DNA of 64,000 nt from Chelatococcus sp. HY11. GTDB taxonomy: Bacteria > Pseudomonadota > Alphaproteobacteria > Rhizobiales > Beijerinckiaceae. The stretch covers positions 682,001-746,000 of the forward strand of contig NZ_JAHBRX010000002.1 of the NCBI RefSeq assembly GCF_018398335.1, in the 5' to 3' direction. The translations under genes and the position numbers were made by a program. Shown one piece after another: positions 43,817 through 53,367 of the stretch. The notes below the pieces were generated by a model, which searched no databases, had not been told where the DNA came from, and saw nothing but the letters and a program-made list of their open reading frames with translations. Position 1 is the stretch's first letter; each line of letters begins with the position of its first letter.

Positions 43817-46099
43817 TCAAGTCCTGCGCGCAAGCTCACCGCGAAGCTCAACCGCCAAGTTCTGCGCTGCCCTGCGACAGATGGCCCACAAAGTCAGCGT
43901 GGGATTAACCGCATGGCAGGACGGAAAGACGGCTCCGCTCATCACGTAGAGCCCGGGCGTGTCATGCACGTTCAGATCGGGGCCGACAACGGACTGTCCT
44001 GGATCCTCTCCCATGCGGCAGCCGCCGAGATCGTGGCAACTTCCGATTCCCGTGAACAGCGGTCCCCGCCAGATCTCGGCCGCGCCCATCGCGCGCTGCA
44101 TAGCCTCCCCTTCCCCGATCATGTGTTGATAAAGCCGTTGTTCGGCTTCGCGTATGGCATAGGTCGCGCGCAGAACAGGGAGGCCGTAGCCGCTGCGGTC
44201 CCGCCTGATCGGGTCGAGGTCCAGGTAATTTGACCGATAGGGCAACGTATCGGTCTGGATGCGCAAAGCGAGGCGATGATTCCAGCGCTGAACATGCGCC
44301 TTCCATTCCACACCCCAGCTCGGCACGGTCGGCGGAGGCGGCTCCCGGCCGATCTGGATCGGCAGCAACTGGTTCTCAGTGGAGAGGGTGCCTCCGCCGA
44401 TCATGCCTGTCGCCGCCATGAAGCTTGGCGTCAGCATGTCCTCCACGATCACGCCTTGAGCGCCCGGCCCGGTGTGGCGATTGAAAAGCCGCTCAGGGAA
44501 ATGTCCGTAAACGCCCGGGAATTGTTTGGTCATGAAATGCCGGCCCAACTGGCCGCTGTCGTTACCGAGACCGTGCGGATGCTGGCCCGAGCCCGACATA
44601 AGGAGCAACCGGACCGTCTCGAAGGTATAGGCCGAGACGATCACCGCCCTCGCCGTCTGCTCCCGCAATTCTCCATTGCTGTCGACATAGCGCACCCCCG
44701 TGGCGCGCCCATTCCCGTCGGTCAGGATCGCCAGGACGCGGCACTGAATCCGCACATTGAGGTTGCCGGTGGCAAGGGCGGCCGGGATCAGGTCGTCCGT
44801 CGGCATCCATCGGTCCCGGGTCGCGGCTCCAAGGCCTTCGCCCCAGGGCGAATAGGTCATCGCCGGCCGCCCGTTGTAAGGCACTGTATTCTGGCCGACG
44901 GGGATCACGTCCGGGTGCAGTCCGCGCTCACGCGCCGCCTTCGCGAAGAGTTCTCCCCCCGCGAACGGGCGCGTCGGCGGCATCGGCAGGCCGCCATCGC
45001 GGTGGATGAATGGATGCGTGTCGTGACCGGCGATGCCGATGGCTCGCTCCAACGCCGCATAATGCGGCTCAAGTTCATCATAGCCGAATGGCCAATCCGC
45101 GACCGTACAATCCTCATCAAGGCGCGCCAAAAGGCCCAGCTCGGCAAGGGTTCTACGCATGCGGAACTGGTGCGGGTGTTGCCGCCGGAGCCGCGCGCCA
45201 TAGTGGATCAGCGAGCCGCCGACGCCATTGCACATCCGGCCGAGCGAGAACGGCATGGCCTGCGTCGGAGCGTCGGAATCCTCACGCCAGGTTGGAGTTT
45301 CGGCGTTGAATTTTCCCCCAAAGCCAGCGCGCGCATAATAGGCATGGCGCAGTTCGTCCGGACGCAAACCATCGCCCTGCCGCCAGGGTCCCGCCTCCAG
45401 CGCGACGACGCGCAGCCCAGCCTCGGCGAGCCACGGCGCCACCAGGGCGCCGACACCGCCCATGCCCACGACCACCACATCGACATCAGCCAGAGGCGGG
45501 CTGGCGCCGTCCTGCGGGTCGAAACCCGTGTCCCGCCAATCCGGCGCCGCGGGGCGATCGGCTTCGCCATCGTTCATGGTTGGCCGCCTGCCGTCGACAA
45601 AGGGGGCAGAGGTCGCGAAGTGGTCAGCCGGCTGGTGTGTCGTCACCACGCCGGGATAACCGATCGCCGCCCATCCCTCCGCGTCGCGGTTGCCCACATG
45701 GGCGGGGTCGCAGAACAGCCCCTCTATCAGGTGCCGGCGCAGCATCGCGAAAACATCAGCCTGCGGCGGGACCACCCATCTCGGGATTGTGCCCTGCTCG
45801 AGCTGCTGCAGGATCAGGCTCTGCTGCCGGACGTCGCAATCCCGGAAAAGCGAGCCATGCTCGCTCCTCGCGGTCGCATCGAGCCGCGCAACGGCACCGC
45901 GATAGGGCTCAAGCAGGGGACTTTCGAAGCCGTCGAGCGCGCGATCAACATAGGCGACGACGCCAAGGCTCTCGGCATCGCGCTCCGGCGAGCGAGCCGG
46001 CCACATCAGCCGGAAGATTGAGGCCAGTGTCGCCGCTTCGTGGCGGGAGAGCGCAATAAGCGGCGCGCTGAAGGACGGCATCCCCTCAGTGCGTGCCAT
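43817..46099 (-). CDS. Gluconate 2-dehydrogenase subunit 3-like/GMC oxidoreductase fusion
   Basis: A 760-residue protein. Residues ~10-155 resemble gluconate 2-dehydrogenase subunit 3 (LSRHEAATLASIFRLMWP, QQSLILQQLEQGTIP, GLFCDPAHVGNRD, WAAIGYPG). From ~205 a GMC flavoprotein follows: VVVVGMGGVGALVAPWLAEA, ALEAGPW, and the C-terminal CHDLGGCRMG with catalytic His and NPTLTLWAI. The two parts are usually separate subunits. ATG 46099 overlaps the upstream FAD oxidoreductase by 14 bases; the frame beyond it lacks homology. No signal peptide is visible. It closes a seven-gene operon. Confidence 0.87.
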   Translation of the reverse strand: MARTEGMPSFSAPLIALSRHEAATLASIFRLMWPARSPERDAESLGVVAYVDRALDGFESPLLEPYRGAVARLDATARSEHGSLFRDCDVRQQSLILQQLEQGTIPRWVVPPQADVFAMLRRHLIEGLFCDPAHVGNRDAEGWAAIGYPGVVTTHQPADHFATSAPFVDGRRPTMNDGEADRPAAPDWRDTGFDPQDGASPPLADVDVVVVGMGGVGALVAPWLAEAGLRVVALEAGPWRQGDGLRPDELRHAYYARAGFGGKFNAETPTWREDSDAPTQAMPFSLGRMCNGVGGSLIHYGARLRRQHPHQFRMRRTLAELGLLARLDEDCTVADWPFGYDELEPHYAALERAIGIAGHDTHPFIHRDGGLPMPPTRPFAGGELFAKAARERGLHPDVIPVGQNTVPYNGRPAMTYSPWGEGLGAATRDRWMPTDDLIPAALATGNLNVRIQCRVLAILTDGNGRATGVRYVDSNGELREQTARAVIVSAYTFETVRLLLMSGSGQHPHGLGNDSGQLGRHFMTKQFPGVYGHFPERLFNRHTGPGAQGVIVEDMLTPSFMAATGMIGGGTLSTENQLLPIQIGREPPPPTVPSWGVEWKAHVQRWNHRLALRIQTDTLPYRSNYLDLDPIRRDRSGYGLPVLRATYAIREAEQRLYQHMIGEGEAMQRAMGAAEIWRGPLFTGIGSCHDLGGCRMGEDPGQSVVGPDLNVHDTPGLYVMSGAVFPSCHAVNPTLTLWAICRRAAQNLAVELRGELARRT

Positions 46100-47489
46100 C
46101 GAGAATTGCCCCCTGGCGCTGCAATCCGTCGCGCAGCGTACGCACAGGCACGCCGCGGATATTGCCGGGATCATTGAGGCCAAGACTGAGCACCGCGCCG
46201 AGGCCCGCCGCCTCGCCCTGCGCCATGCAGGGGCCCATGACGCGCGCCGAGCCGTGCGCCTCGCGATCCGCCGACATGCAGCGGCCCGCGACATAGACGT
46301 TGGTGAGCCCTCTCGCCACAAGCATGTCGTAGGGCATGTCATAGGAGCCGCCATCCGCCACGGGGATGCGGACCTGCTTGATGCCATCCTGGTGGATATC
46401 GATGTGGTGGCTACCTTTGCCGATGCCGTCGTCGCGCTTGCGGGCATAGAACACGTCATCGCGTGTCAGGACATAGTCCCCGACGATCCTGCGGGTCTCC
46501 CGAATGCCGATCCGATGGGCGAGCCCAGCGAAATAGGATTGCTCGAAGCCCGGAATACGCTTGCGCATGAAGCGGATGCAGCTCCAGGCCTGGTCCACGA
46601 GCCCCCCGAACGCCTGCGACAGGGCCTTGGTATCGGTGGCATCGATATTGGCTATACGCGTCGTGTTGACGGATACTTCGCGACGCTCGCTGGAGACCGG
46701 GATGATCCCAATCAGAGCGGTCGGGTAAAGCTCGCCGCTTGCGATACCCTCCTGGATCAGCGGCCCGTCACCCTTGATGAAGACTGCCGGCTGTCCCTGC
46801 TCGTAGAGTCTTTCGGCGCAGGCGCGCGCGCTCAGCTCCGCGCCCATCCATTCGCTTTCACCGACCGCAAGGTTCTCGGGTTTATCGACACAGAACTTGA
46901 GGAGCTTCTCCGTATCGATGCCCCCGATGCGGAACAGCATCGTCAAGGGCTGGAATTCACCCTCGTCATTGGAGATCATCGCCGCCCCGCCGGCCAGCAT
47001 CGCGACATCGCCGTCACCGGAACAGTCGATCACCACCTTCGCGTTGACGAGCGTTCTCTGCCGTTTGTTGACGACCACGACGCCCGTGACGCGCCCATCC
47101 TTGACCACGACGTCCTCGGCGAAACTGTAGAGCCATGTGTTAACCCCATAGCGCCGCACGACATTCGACACCGCGATCTTCATCATCTCGGGATCGATGC
47201 AGACATACCAGATCAGGCGCCAATCCTTGACCGGGCCGATGTAGCCGCCCAGCCGCTCGTGCTCGTCCAGTATTTCCTTCAGTATTCCCCCGACGATCCA
47301 TTCCCCGCGCGCGTTCAACGCGCCATCGACAGGCAATCCCGTGATCAATTCTCCACCGATCATGGAGCCCGCTTCAAGTAATAGCGTCTTCGCGCCGTTC
47401 TTGGCCGCGGATGCCGCCGCCGCGACACCGGCGCAGCCGCCGCCAATCACGACAACATCGTAGTCTTCCTGATAAAGCTGTTGTGCCAT
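46086..47489 (-). CDS. FAD-dependent oxidoreductase (FAD_oxidored family)
   Basis: A 467-residue flavoprotein: VVIGGGCAGVAAAASAAKNG near residue 11, LLEAGSMIGGELITGLPVDG, IDCSGDGDVAMLAGGA and the C-terminal VAGRCMSADREAHGSAR. It is a relative of the protein at 30864-32282. The gene sits between the MalK-type ATPase and the GMC fusion, which it overlaps by 14 bases. It likely takes part in oxidation of the imported substrate. Confidence 0.88.
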   Translation of the reverse strand: MAQQLYQEDYDVVVIGGGCAGVAAAASAAKNGAKTLLLEAGSMIGGELITGLPVDGALNARGEWIVGGILKEILDEHERLGGYIGPVKDWRLIWYVCIDPEMMKIAVSNVVRRYGVNTWLYSFAEDVVVKDGRVTGVVVVNKRQRTLVNAKVVIDCSGDGDVAMLAGGAAMISNDEGEFQPLTMLFRIGGIDTEKLLKFCVDKPENLAVGESEWMGAELSARACAERLYEQGQPAVFIKGDGPLIQEGIASGELYPTALIGIIPVSSERREVSVNTTRIANIDATDTKALSQAFGGLVDQAWSCIRFMRKRIPGFEQSYFAGLAHRIGIRETRRIVGDYVLTRDDVFYARKRDDGIGKGSHHIDIHQDGIKQVRIPVADGGSYDMPYDMLVARGLTNVYVAGRCMSADREAHGSARVMGPCMAQGEAAGLGAVLSLGLNDPGNIRGVPVRTLRDGLQRQGAILDGTH

Positions 47490-47510
47490 TGTTCGACTCT
47501 TTTCTGGAGT

Positions 47511-48620
47511 TCAATGAGATGAAATTGGCGTGCCGTGGCTGATGCAGGTCTCGCTGGCGGGATCAAACAGATGAATTCGCCGCTGGTCCGGACGCAAATG
47601 CACCAACTCTCCAACACGCACGGAGACATGCGGCTCGCATCGGCAGCCGAGCTCCTCGCCGCCGGGCAAACGTGCGAAAACATAAAGATCCGGCCCCGCC
47701 AGCTCCGTTCCACTGACCTCGGCCGGGATCGTTCCCTCAACGCCGGAGCCGGCGATGGTCACGCACTCGGGCCGGATCCCGACCTTCACCCCGCCACCCG
47801 CCGCAGATGCCGGCGCGGGGCGGTCCAGCGGGATAACGAAGCCTTCGCCAAGCAGTCGCGGGCCATCACCGGTGACGACCAGCTCGGCGTCGAAGAAATT
47901 CGTCTCGCGGTCACCGACGAAATTCGCGACGAATATGTTCACCGGTCGATTATAGATTTCGTCCGGCGTACCCAATTGCTGCAAGCGACCGCGGTTGAAG
48001 ATCGCGATCCGATCGGACAGCGTCATCGCCTCGGACTGATCATGCGTAACGTAGACGATCGTCGAGCCGAGCTTGGCGTGCAGCGCCTTGAGATCACGCC
48101 GCATGCGAATGCGCAGGCGTGCGTCAAGATTAGACAATGGCTCATCAAGCAGGAAGACCTTGGGATCCCGCACCATGGCGCGGCCGAGGGCGACGCGTTG
48201 CTGCTGCCCGCCGGAAATCTCCTTGGGATAGCGCCCGAGGAGATCGCCTATGCCGAGCGTCACGGCTGTCGCATTGACCTTTTTCTCGACATCGGCCTTG
48301 GAGCCAAGTCCACGCGCTTCCAACGGAAACGCGATATTCTCGAAGATCGTGAGATGTGGATAGAGCGCGTAGTTCTGGAAGACGAGGGCGATGTCGCGTT
48401 TGTCAGGCGCCACATGGGTCACGTCGCGGCCGCCGATGACGATCCTCCCGCCGTCGACATCCTGGAGTCCTGACAGGAGGTTGAGGGTGGTCGACTTGCC
48501 GGAGCCGGAGGGCCCGAGAAGCGACACGAACTCGCCCGGCGCGATATCGAGATCGAGATCCGCGAGCGCGGTCACGGCGCCATAGCGCTTTGATACAGAG
48601 CGAAAGCTGACTTCTGCCAT
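47511..48620 (-). CDS. ABC transporter ATP-binding protein, MalK/UgpC type
   Basis: A 369-residue ATPase: Walker A GPSGSGKST near residue 37, Q-loop FQNYALYPH, signature EISGGQQQRVALGRA, Walker B VFLLDEPLSNLDAR, and a C-terminal TOBE regulatory region (VKVGIRPECVTIAG). It starts three bases after the upstream permease stop. It is the only sugar-type transporter ATPase in the window and so may also energise the other two MalF/MalG-type systems. Confidence 0.95.
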   Translation of the reverse strand: MAEVSFRSVSKRYGAVTALADLDLDIAPGEFVSLLGPSGSGKSTTLNLLSGLQDVDGGRIVIGGRDVTHVAPDKRDIALVFQNYALYPHLTIFENIAFPLEARGLGSKADVEKKVNATAVTLGIGDLLGRYPKEISGGQQQRVALGRAMVRDPKVFLLDEPLSNLDARLRIRMRRDLKALHAKLGSTIVYVTHDQSEAMTLSDRIAIFNRGRLQQLGTPDEIYNRPVNIFVANFVGDRETNFFDAELVVTGDGPRLLGEGFVIPLDRPAPASAAGGGVKVGIRPECVTIAGSGVEGTIPAEVSGTELAGPDLYVFARLPGGEELGCRCEPHVSVRVGELVHLRPDQRRIHLFDPASETCISHGTPISSH

Positions 48621-48623
48621 TGC

Positions 48624-49490
48624 CTAACCCTTGACTCCCCCGCCCGTGAGACCGGACATGAAATAGCGCTGCAGTACGATGAAGACGCCGATGATCGGGA
48701 TGATCGAAATGATCGATGCCGCCAGCAACGGCCCCCATTCGCGACCGTAAAAGCCAAGATAGAAATAGATGGCGACCGGCAACGTCCTGGCCTGCTCGGA
48801 CGACGTCATGGTCACGGCGACGACGAAGTCGTTCCAGGAAAACACGAGTACGAAGAGCGCGGCGGCGACGAGTCCCGGCCGGGACAGCGGCAGAACGACC
48901 TTGCGTAACGTGCGGTAGGGAGAGCAGCCGTCGATCCGCGCAGCCTGCTCGATCTCGATAGGTAGCGACAGAAAGTACCCATACAGCATCCATATGACGA
49001 TTGGAAGCTGATATGCTGCATAAAGAAGTATAAGTCCCAAACGCGTATCGATCAACCCGATGGTGCTGAGCGTCGTGAATGTCGGCACCAGCAGTGACGC
49101 TATCGGTATGCTCATGATGGCGACGGTCATCACCATCATCACGCCGCGCCCGCGAAAACTGAAGCGGGCCAGGGCATAGCCGCCCAGCGCTCCGACAATG
49201 AGGCACAGCGCGACCGCACCGGTCGAGACAAGGGCGCTGTTGAAGATGTAGTGGCCGACGTTGTCGTTGAAGACGCGCAGGTAATGCTCGAAAGTCACCG
49301 TGCGTGGCAGCAGGCTCGGCGGATATTCGGCAATCTGCGCGGAGGGTTTGAGAGACGAGGACAGCCCCCACAGGATCGGGAACAGCGCGAGGAGAGCGAT
49401 TGCGCCGTTCACGGCGAGACGGCCGAGCCGCCGCGCCATGACACGCTTGCGCCAGGCAGTGCTCGCGGGGGCCTCAGGAACAAAGGACAT
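48624..49490 (-). CDS. ABC transporter permease, MalG type
   Basis: A 288-residue permease with six hydrophobic segments and the EAA loop EQAARIDGCSPYRTLRKV. It ends with GLTGGGVKG, a usual MalG tail. It lies between the MalF-type permease (110-base gap) and the ATPase gene (three-base gap) on the minus strand. Confidence 0.93.
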   Translation of the reverse strand: MSFVPEAPASTAWRKRVMARRLGRLAVNGAIALLALFPILWGLSSSLKPSAQIAEYPPSLLPRTVTFEHYLRVFNDNVGHYIFNSALVSTGAVALCLIVGALGGYALARFSFRGRGVMMVMTVAIMSIPIASLLVPTFTTLSTIGLIDTRLGLILLYAAYQLPIVIWMLYGYFLSLPIEIEQAARIDGCSPYRTLRKVVLPLSRPGLVAAALFVLVFSWNDFVVAVTMTSSEQARTLPVAIYFYLGFYGREWGPLLAASIISIIPIIGVFIVLQRYFMSGLTGGGVKG

Positions 49491-49600
49491 GGCTCAAGCT
49501 CCCTGAAGCATAATCCGACCGAAGTGGAACGAGGATCGATAAGATTATACTTGCAATAAAAGAGGTTAGATTGCCGGCCTAATACAGGCAGATCGGCAGT

Positions 49601-50467
49601 CTAGAGGCGTTTCGCCTGCCGGAAGAGAAGGAGAAGTACGGCAACCAGGATGATGTTGCCGGCGAAGATGAGCACAGCGAGCGCATTAGCCTGTCCGAGG
49701 ACGTTGTCCTGAAAGCCGAGCCGAAACATGCGCAGCACCACCGTTTCCGTGGCGTTCGCGGGGCCGCCACCGGTCAGAATGAGCGGAAATGTCAATGTAT
49801 TGACGAAGTGGATGAACAACCGAACCAGGGTGATGAGTATGGGAATGCGCAGGAGCGGCAATGTGATCCGCCGGAATATGTAGAATGGACTGGCACCGTC
49901 CACCCGCGCGGCCTGGAAGATCTGCACCGGCAGGCTCTTCAAGCCCGCAAGGAGCATGATCATCGCGAAGGCGCTGTCCCGCCACATGGCATTGTAGACC
50001 AGCGCCGCCATCGCCGTCTTGGGATCGGACAGGATGCTGGCATCACCGTAGCCGAAGGGACCGAGCAGCAGCGGCGTGAGCCCCGATTCCTGCGCAAAGA
50101 TCCATTTGAGCAGCATCGATCCAACCAGCATGGCGATCATGTAGGGCACCAGCACGATCGCGCGCATGGCGACATGCCCGGCCGTATCCCGCTGCAGCCA
50201 GATCGCCAGGCCAAAACCGATGGCGAAAGTCAGGACCAGCGCCGCCACCGAGAAAATGACGGTAACCACGAGACTGTTGAGCACCAGCGGCGAGGTGATG
50301 ATCGACCAGTAATTGTCGAGCCCCACGAAGCTGCGGATACGAAAAAAGCGGACGTTATGCAGGCTGTACCAGAATCCGATGGCAAGCGGGGCGAGGACGA
50401 ACGCCCCCTCGAGCAACAGAGCCGGAACAAGCATCTGGTAGGCCACGGGCCAATCGGCGCGTCGCAT
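49601..50467 (-). CDS. ABC transporter permease, MalF type
   Basis: A 288-residue permease: MRRADWPVAYQMLVPALLL starts the first helix, five more helices follow, and the EAA loop is QAARVDGASPFYIFRRI. ATG 50467 is chosen because AGAGGT lies six bases upstream; an in-frame ATG at 50509 has no site. It follows the binding protein by ~70 bases on the same strand. Confidence 0.92.
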   Translation of the reverse strand: MRRADWPVAYQMLVPALLLEGAFVLAPLAIGFWYSLHNVRFFRIRSFVGLDNYWSIITSPLVLNSLVVTVIFSVAALVLTFAIGFGLAIWLQRDTAGHVAMRAIVLVPYMIAMLVGSMLLKWIFAQESGLTPLLLGPFGYGDASILSDPKTAMAALVYNAMWRDSAFAMIMLLAGLKSLPVQIFQAARVDGASPFYIFRRITLPLLRIPILITLVRLFIHFVNTLTFPLILTGGGPANATETVVLRMFRLGFQDNVLGQANALAVLIFAGNIILVAVLLLLFRQAKRL

Positions 50468-50538
50468 GAAATACCTCTGACCTTGAATATCGTGATACGG
50501 GCGCGACATCAGCTGCCGCCGCCCGTGCTCCTGCCACC

Positions 50539-51837
50539 TTACTGGCGGTCTTGCGTCGCCTTGGCGGCCTGTTCCACGGCGCGCGTCACGCTCTCCTGGC
50601 CGAGCACAACCTGCTGGGTGGCGAGGTTGAAATCGGCGAAGGTCCGCGCCCAATTGCACAGGCCGGGCGGGAACTCGCCGGCCGTTGCCATGAAGCCCGC
50701 CACGTCCTTCAAGGGCGCATTCTTGGCTTCACTCATCTCAGGCCGCGCCGCCACGGACTTCATCATCGGCACCTGTCCGCCAGGGATGTTCCAGAGCGCC
50801 ATCGCGGCTGGGCTGGTCATGTAATCGACGAATTTCGCCGCGATCTCCACATGGGGCGACTTGTTGGAGACGACCGCGAACCAGCCGCTGACCAGCATCG
50901 GGCCTGGCTTGTCCTTGGTCCAACCGGGTATCGGCGCTTGCCCGAGATCGTTCTTGTCCCATCCGGCCGCGTTTCTCTGGATCTGCTCGAAACGACTGTT
51001 GGCGACAATTTCCATGGCATAACGGCCCGCCGAGAACTGGTCGATGGCATCGTCCGACGTCATCGACAGTGCTTCGCGCGGAGCGACCTTGTGCTCGTTG
51101 ATCCAGCCCGCCTGGAGGGCAACGGCCTGCTCCGAGCCCTTCCCCGCGATAGTGGCCTTGCAATCCTTGCCGAAAAAGCCGCCCTGGGCTTCATAGGCGG
51201 CAAGAGGGGCCGGCGTCGCCGAGAAGCGCTCCTGAGCGAGCCCAAGGCCGATCCCCCATATATCCGGGACCCCATCGCCATTGGTATCTTTCGTCAACTT
51301 CTTGGCGGCCTCGGTTACTCCCTCCCAGGTCGCGATGGACTTGACGTCGATCCCCTCCTTCGCAAACAGATCCTTGCGATACATCATCACCCAGGTCGAG
51401 GCCATGATGGGCACGGCCAGCACCTGCCCGTCCACCGTCACGGCGTCAAAGGCCTTCGGCATGACGAGGTCGTTCTTGCGTTCGGGCGACCATTTCGCCA
51501 GCACGCGTCCACTCAGGTCGGCAGCCACGTCGGAACTCAGGACGAGGCCAAGATTTTCCGCGTTGACCCAACTGATATCAGGCGCCTGGCCCGAGTTGCT
51601 GCCGAGAACGAATTTTTCGGCCAGTGTCGTCCAGACCTGCGGCTCGACCTTGATCTTGATGCCCGGGTTCGCCTTCTCGAACTCCTCGATGATCGTCTTC
51701 AACGCCTGCTCCCGGCCGCCCTGCTTCCCGGGATCCAGGAACGTCCACATGCGAAGCGTCGTATCGGCGGCCGCGGTGGACAAAGCACCCGCGAAGCACA
51801 GGGAAGCTATTCCAGACAAACTGATGACACGTTTCAT
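50539..51837 (-). CDS. ABC transporter substrate-binding protein, family 1
   Basis: A 432-residue periplasmic binding protein with a Sec signal (MKRVISLSGIASLCFAGAL, then AAA). Lobe features include IIEEFEKANPGIKIKVEPQ, SWVNAENLGLVLSSD, VPIMASTWVMMYRKD and DQFSAGRYAMEIVANSR. GGAGG seven bases before the ATG sets the start. The regulator gene ends 38 bases upstream on the same strand. It delivers ligand to the permeases that follow. Confidence 0.92.
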   Translation of the reverse strand: MKRVISLSGIASLCFAGALSTAAADTTLRMWTFLDPGKQGGREQALKTIIEEFEKANPGIKIKVEPQVWTTLAEKFVLGSNSGQAPDISWVNAENLGLVLSSDVAADLSGRVLAKWSPERKNDLVMPKAFDAVTVDGQVLAVPIMASTWVMMYRKDLFAKEGIDVKSIATWEGVTEAAKKLTKDTNGDGVPDIWGIGLGLAQERFSATPAPLAAYEAQGGFFGKDCKATIAGKGSEQAVALQAGWINEHKVAPREALSMTSDDAIDQFSAGRYAMEIVANSRFEQIQRNAAGWDKNDLGQAPIPGWTKDKPGPMLVSGWFAVVSNKSPHVEIAAKFVDYMTSPAAMALWNIPGGQVPMMKSVAARPEMSEAKNAPLKDVAGFMATAGEFPPGLCNWARTFADFNLATQQVVLGQESVTRAVEQAAKATQDRQ

Positions 51838-51875
51838 TGTGGCGTCCTCCGGATTTTATTGTTGTCTAAGTAAAT

Positions 51876-52598
51876 CTAAACCTTCCGATCGAAGTACATC
51901 TCGTCAAGTCGCATAAAATGCTCCTCGACGGCCCTTCTTGCGGCTGCGCCATCATGACGCTTCAAGCAATCGATCAGTTGGCGACGGAACTGCAGGCCGA
52001 GTTCGTAGCTCTCCCTGTTCTCAACGCGCAGGCGAAGAATGCTCCACATCGGCTCCTGGCGCAGACGCCACAGCTCGCGAACCGCGCTCGCCAGAATTGA
52101 GTTTCGCGATGCTTCCGCGACCAGCAGATGGAAAGCCTGGTGCTCGGCAGAGGGGTTGCGTCCGGCACGAATGATCCGCGCCATCCGCCGCAGCGAAGCT
52201 TCAAGCGCGCTGATCTGCTCCGGGGTCGCGTAAGACGCCGCAAGCTCGGCACAGGCCGGCTCGATCGCGCGCCGTGCCTCGAATTGCTCGAGCGTGCCCG
52301 GCCCAAGATCCATCTCCCCCGTGAAAGAGAAGATGCCCACAGAGGCTTGCGCCGGGCGCACAAAAGTGCCGCCACCACCGCGAACCTCGATCAGCCCTGC
52401 CGTTTCCAGGGCAATCAGCGCCTCACGGAGAGACGGGCGACTGACGCCAAGAGTGTCAGCCAGCTCGCGCTCGCCGGGCAGCCGGGATCCTGCGGGCAGT
52501 TCTTCTGCGCGGATCATCTGCTCGATCTGACTGGCGATCTGCTCATAGAGGCGCTTCGGTCTCACGAGCTTGACAGCCTCGAATGGAGCTCTCGCCAC
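51876..52598 (-). CDS. GntR family regulator, FadR/FCD type
   Basis: A ~240-residue regulator with a winged helix (GSRLPGERELADTLGVSRPS, LREALIALETAGLIEVRGGG) and an FCD domain (FEARRAIEPACAELAASYA, HQAFHLLVAEASRNSILA, HFMRLDEMYFDRKV). GTG 52598, with GAGGGGGAG six bases upstream, is preferred over ATG 52667, which lacks good spacing. It heads the seven-gene minus-strand operon and probably controls it through the site at 52719. Confidence 0.9.
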   Translation of the reverse strand: MARAPFEAVKLVRPKRLYEQIASQIEQMIRAEELPAGSRLPGERELADTLGVSRPSLREALIALETAGLIEVRGGGGTFVRPAQASVGIFSFTGEMDLGPGTLEQFEARRAIEPACAELAASYATPEQISALEASLRRMARIIRAGRNPSAEHQAFHLLVAEASRNSILASAVRELWRLRQEPMWSILRLRVENRESYELGLQFRRQLIDCLKRHDGAAARRAVEEHFMRLDEMYFDRKV

Positions 52599-53367
52599 TT
52601 CAGTCTCCCCCTCGCCAGGCTTCAGCCACGCGATCGTGCAGGACGTCGCGGGCGCCTGGATCATCATCCTTGCCGATTGTTACACTCCATCTATGGGCAA
52701 TGCGGCCAGACTGTCAACTGGTAAGACCACTTGGCCGGATGATTTTATTATCCTGGGGAATGGTCAACGGGAATTGCCGCGCTTCGGCAGCGGAGGCCAT
52801 AGGCAACGCCAGTCGTGGGTGACGCCACAGTTATGGATAACGTCAGCTTGGCGCCATAGTGGGATCTGTCATCTCATCGGCTGAAGACGCCGCAGCTTCC
52901 ACTGTGCGGATGGATGGAAAGCAGGTGCAGGTTGGCCTGCCGCGCGAGGCTCAGCAATCCCGCCGGCTGGGAGACCCCCGCCATCCCGATAGCCACACTG
53001 ATCCGCTGCGCACTCACCGTCATTTTTTCCATCGGCGTAGCGATGCTCGATCGGTCTCACCTCAAGGCCGCTCACTTGCAGCCTGCTGGCTTCCAGCGAC
53101 ATCAAAGCGTCCCTCTGATGTTTCACCCAGATCGAGGCGCCGACAGCGAGATCGTCGAAGAATCCTATATCGTTAGGGAACAACCGGCTTTCGTCGCGGC
53201 AAACGGCACCTGGACCACACGGCAAGTACCAACTTGTAGATTGGAGCTGCCTATATGCGGCAGGGCTGGTATTTTGGCAAAGCCTGCACACTTTGCAGGC
53301 TATAGGATGCGCTTAAGACCACTTCACTAGACGACTCGTACCGCCTGAACATTGAGTTTCGCCCGCA
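52599..53367. other. Intergenic region upstream of the FCD regulator
   Basis: About 770 bases without a recognised gene between divergent genes. It contains the operator candidate at 52719-52729. Open frames on both strands here (for example 52869-53291 minus) show no family motif. Confidence 0.5.
52719..52729. promoter_or_regulatory. FadR-type operator candidate
   Basis: TGGT-AAG-ACCA is a perfect inverted repeat that fits the FadR/FCD consensus TNGT-N3-ACNA. It lies ~120 bases before the GTG of the FCD regulator at 51876-52598, in the promoter region of the seven-gene operon. Confidence 0.6.

Noticed and set aside
44276-46021. A 581-codon plus-strand open frame opposite the GMC fusion
   Set aside because: It mirrors the conserved GMC gene and shows no motif of its own.
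46100-46459. Extension of the GMC fusion 120 codons upstream
   Set aside because: This part lies over the FAD oxidoreductase on the same strand in another frame and has no similarity to anything; ATG 46099 begins the recognisable domain.
52869-53291. A 140-codon minus-strand open frame
   Set aside because: No recognisable motif and no ribosome site; treated as non-coding.
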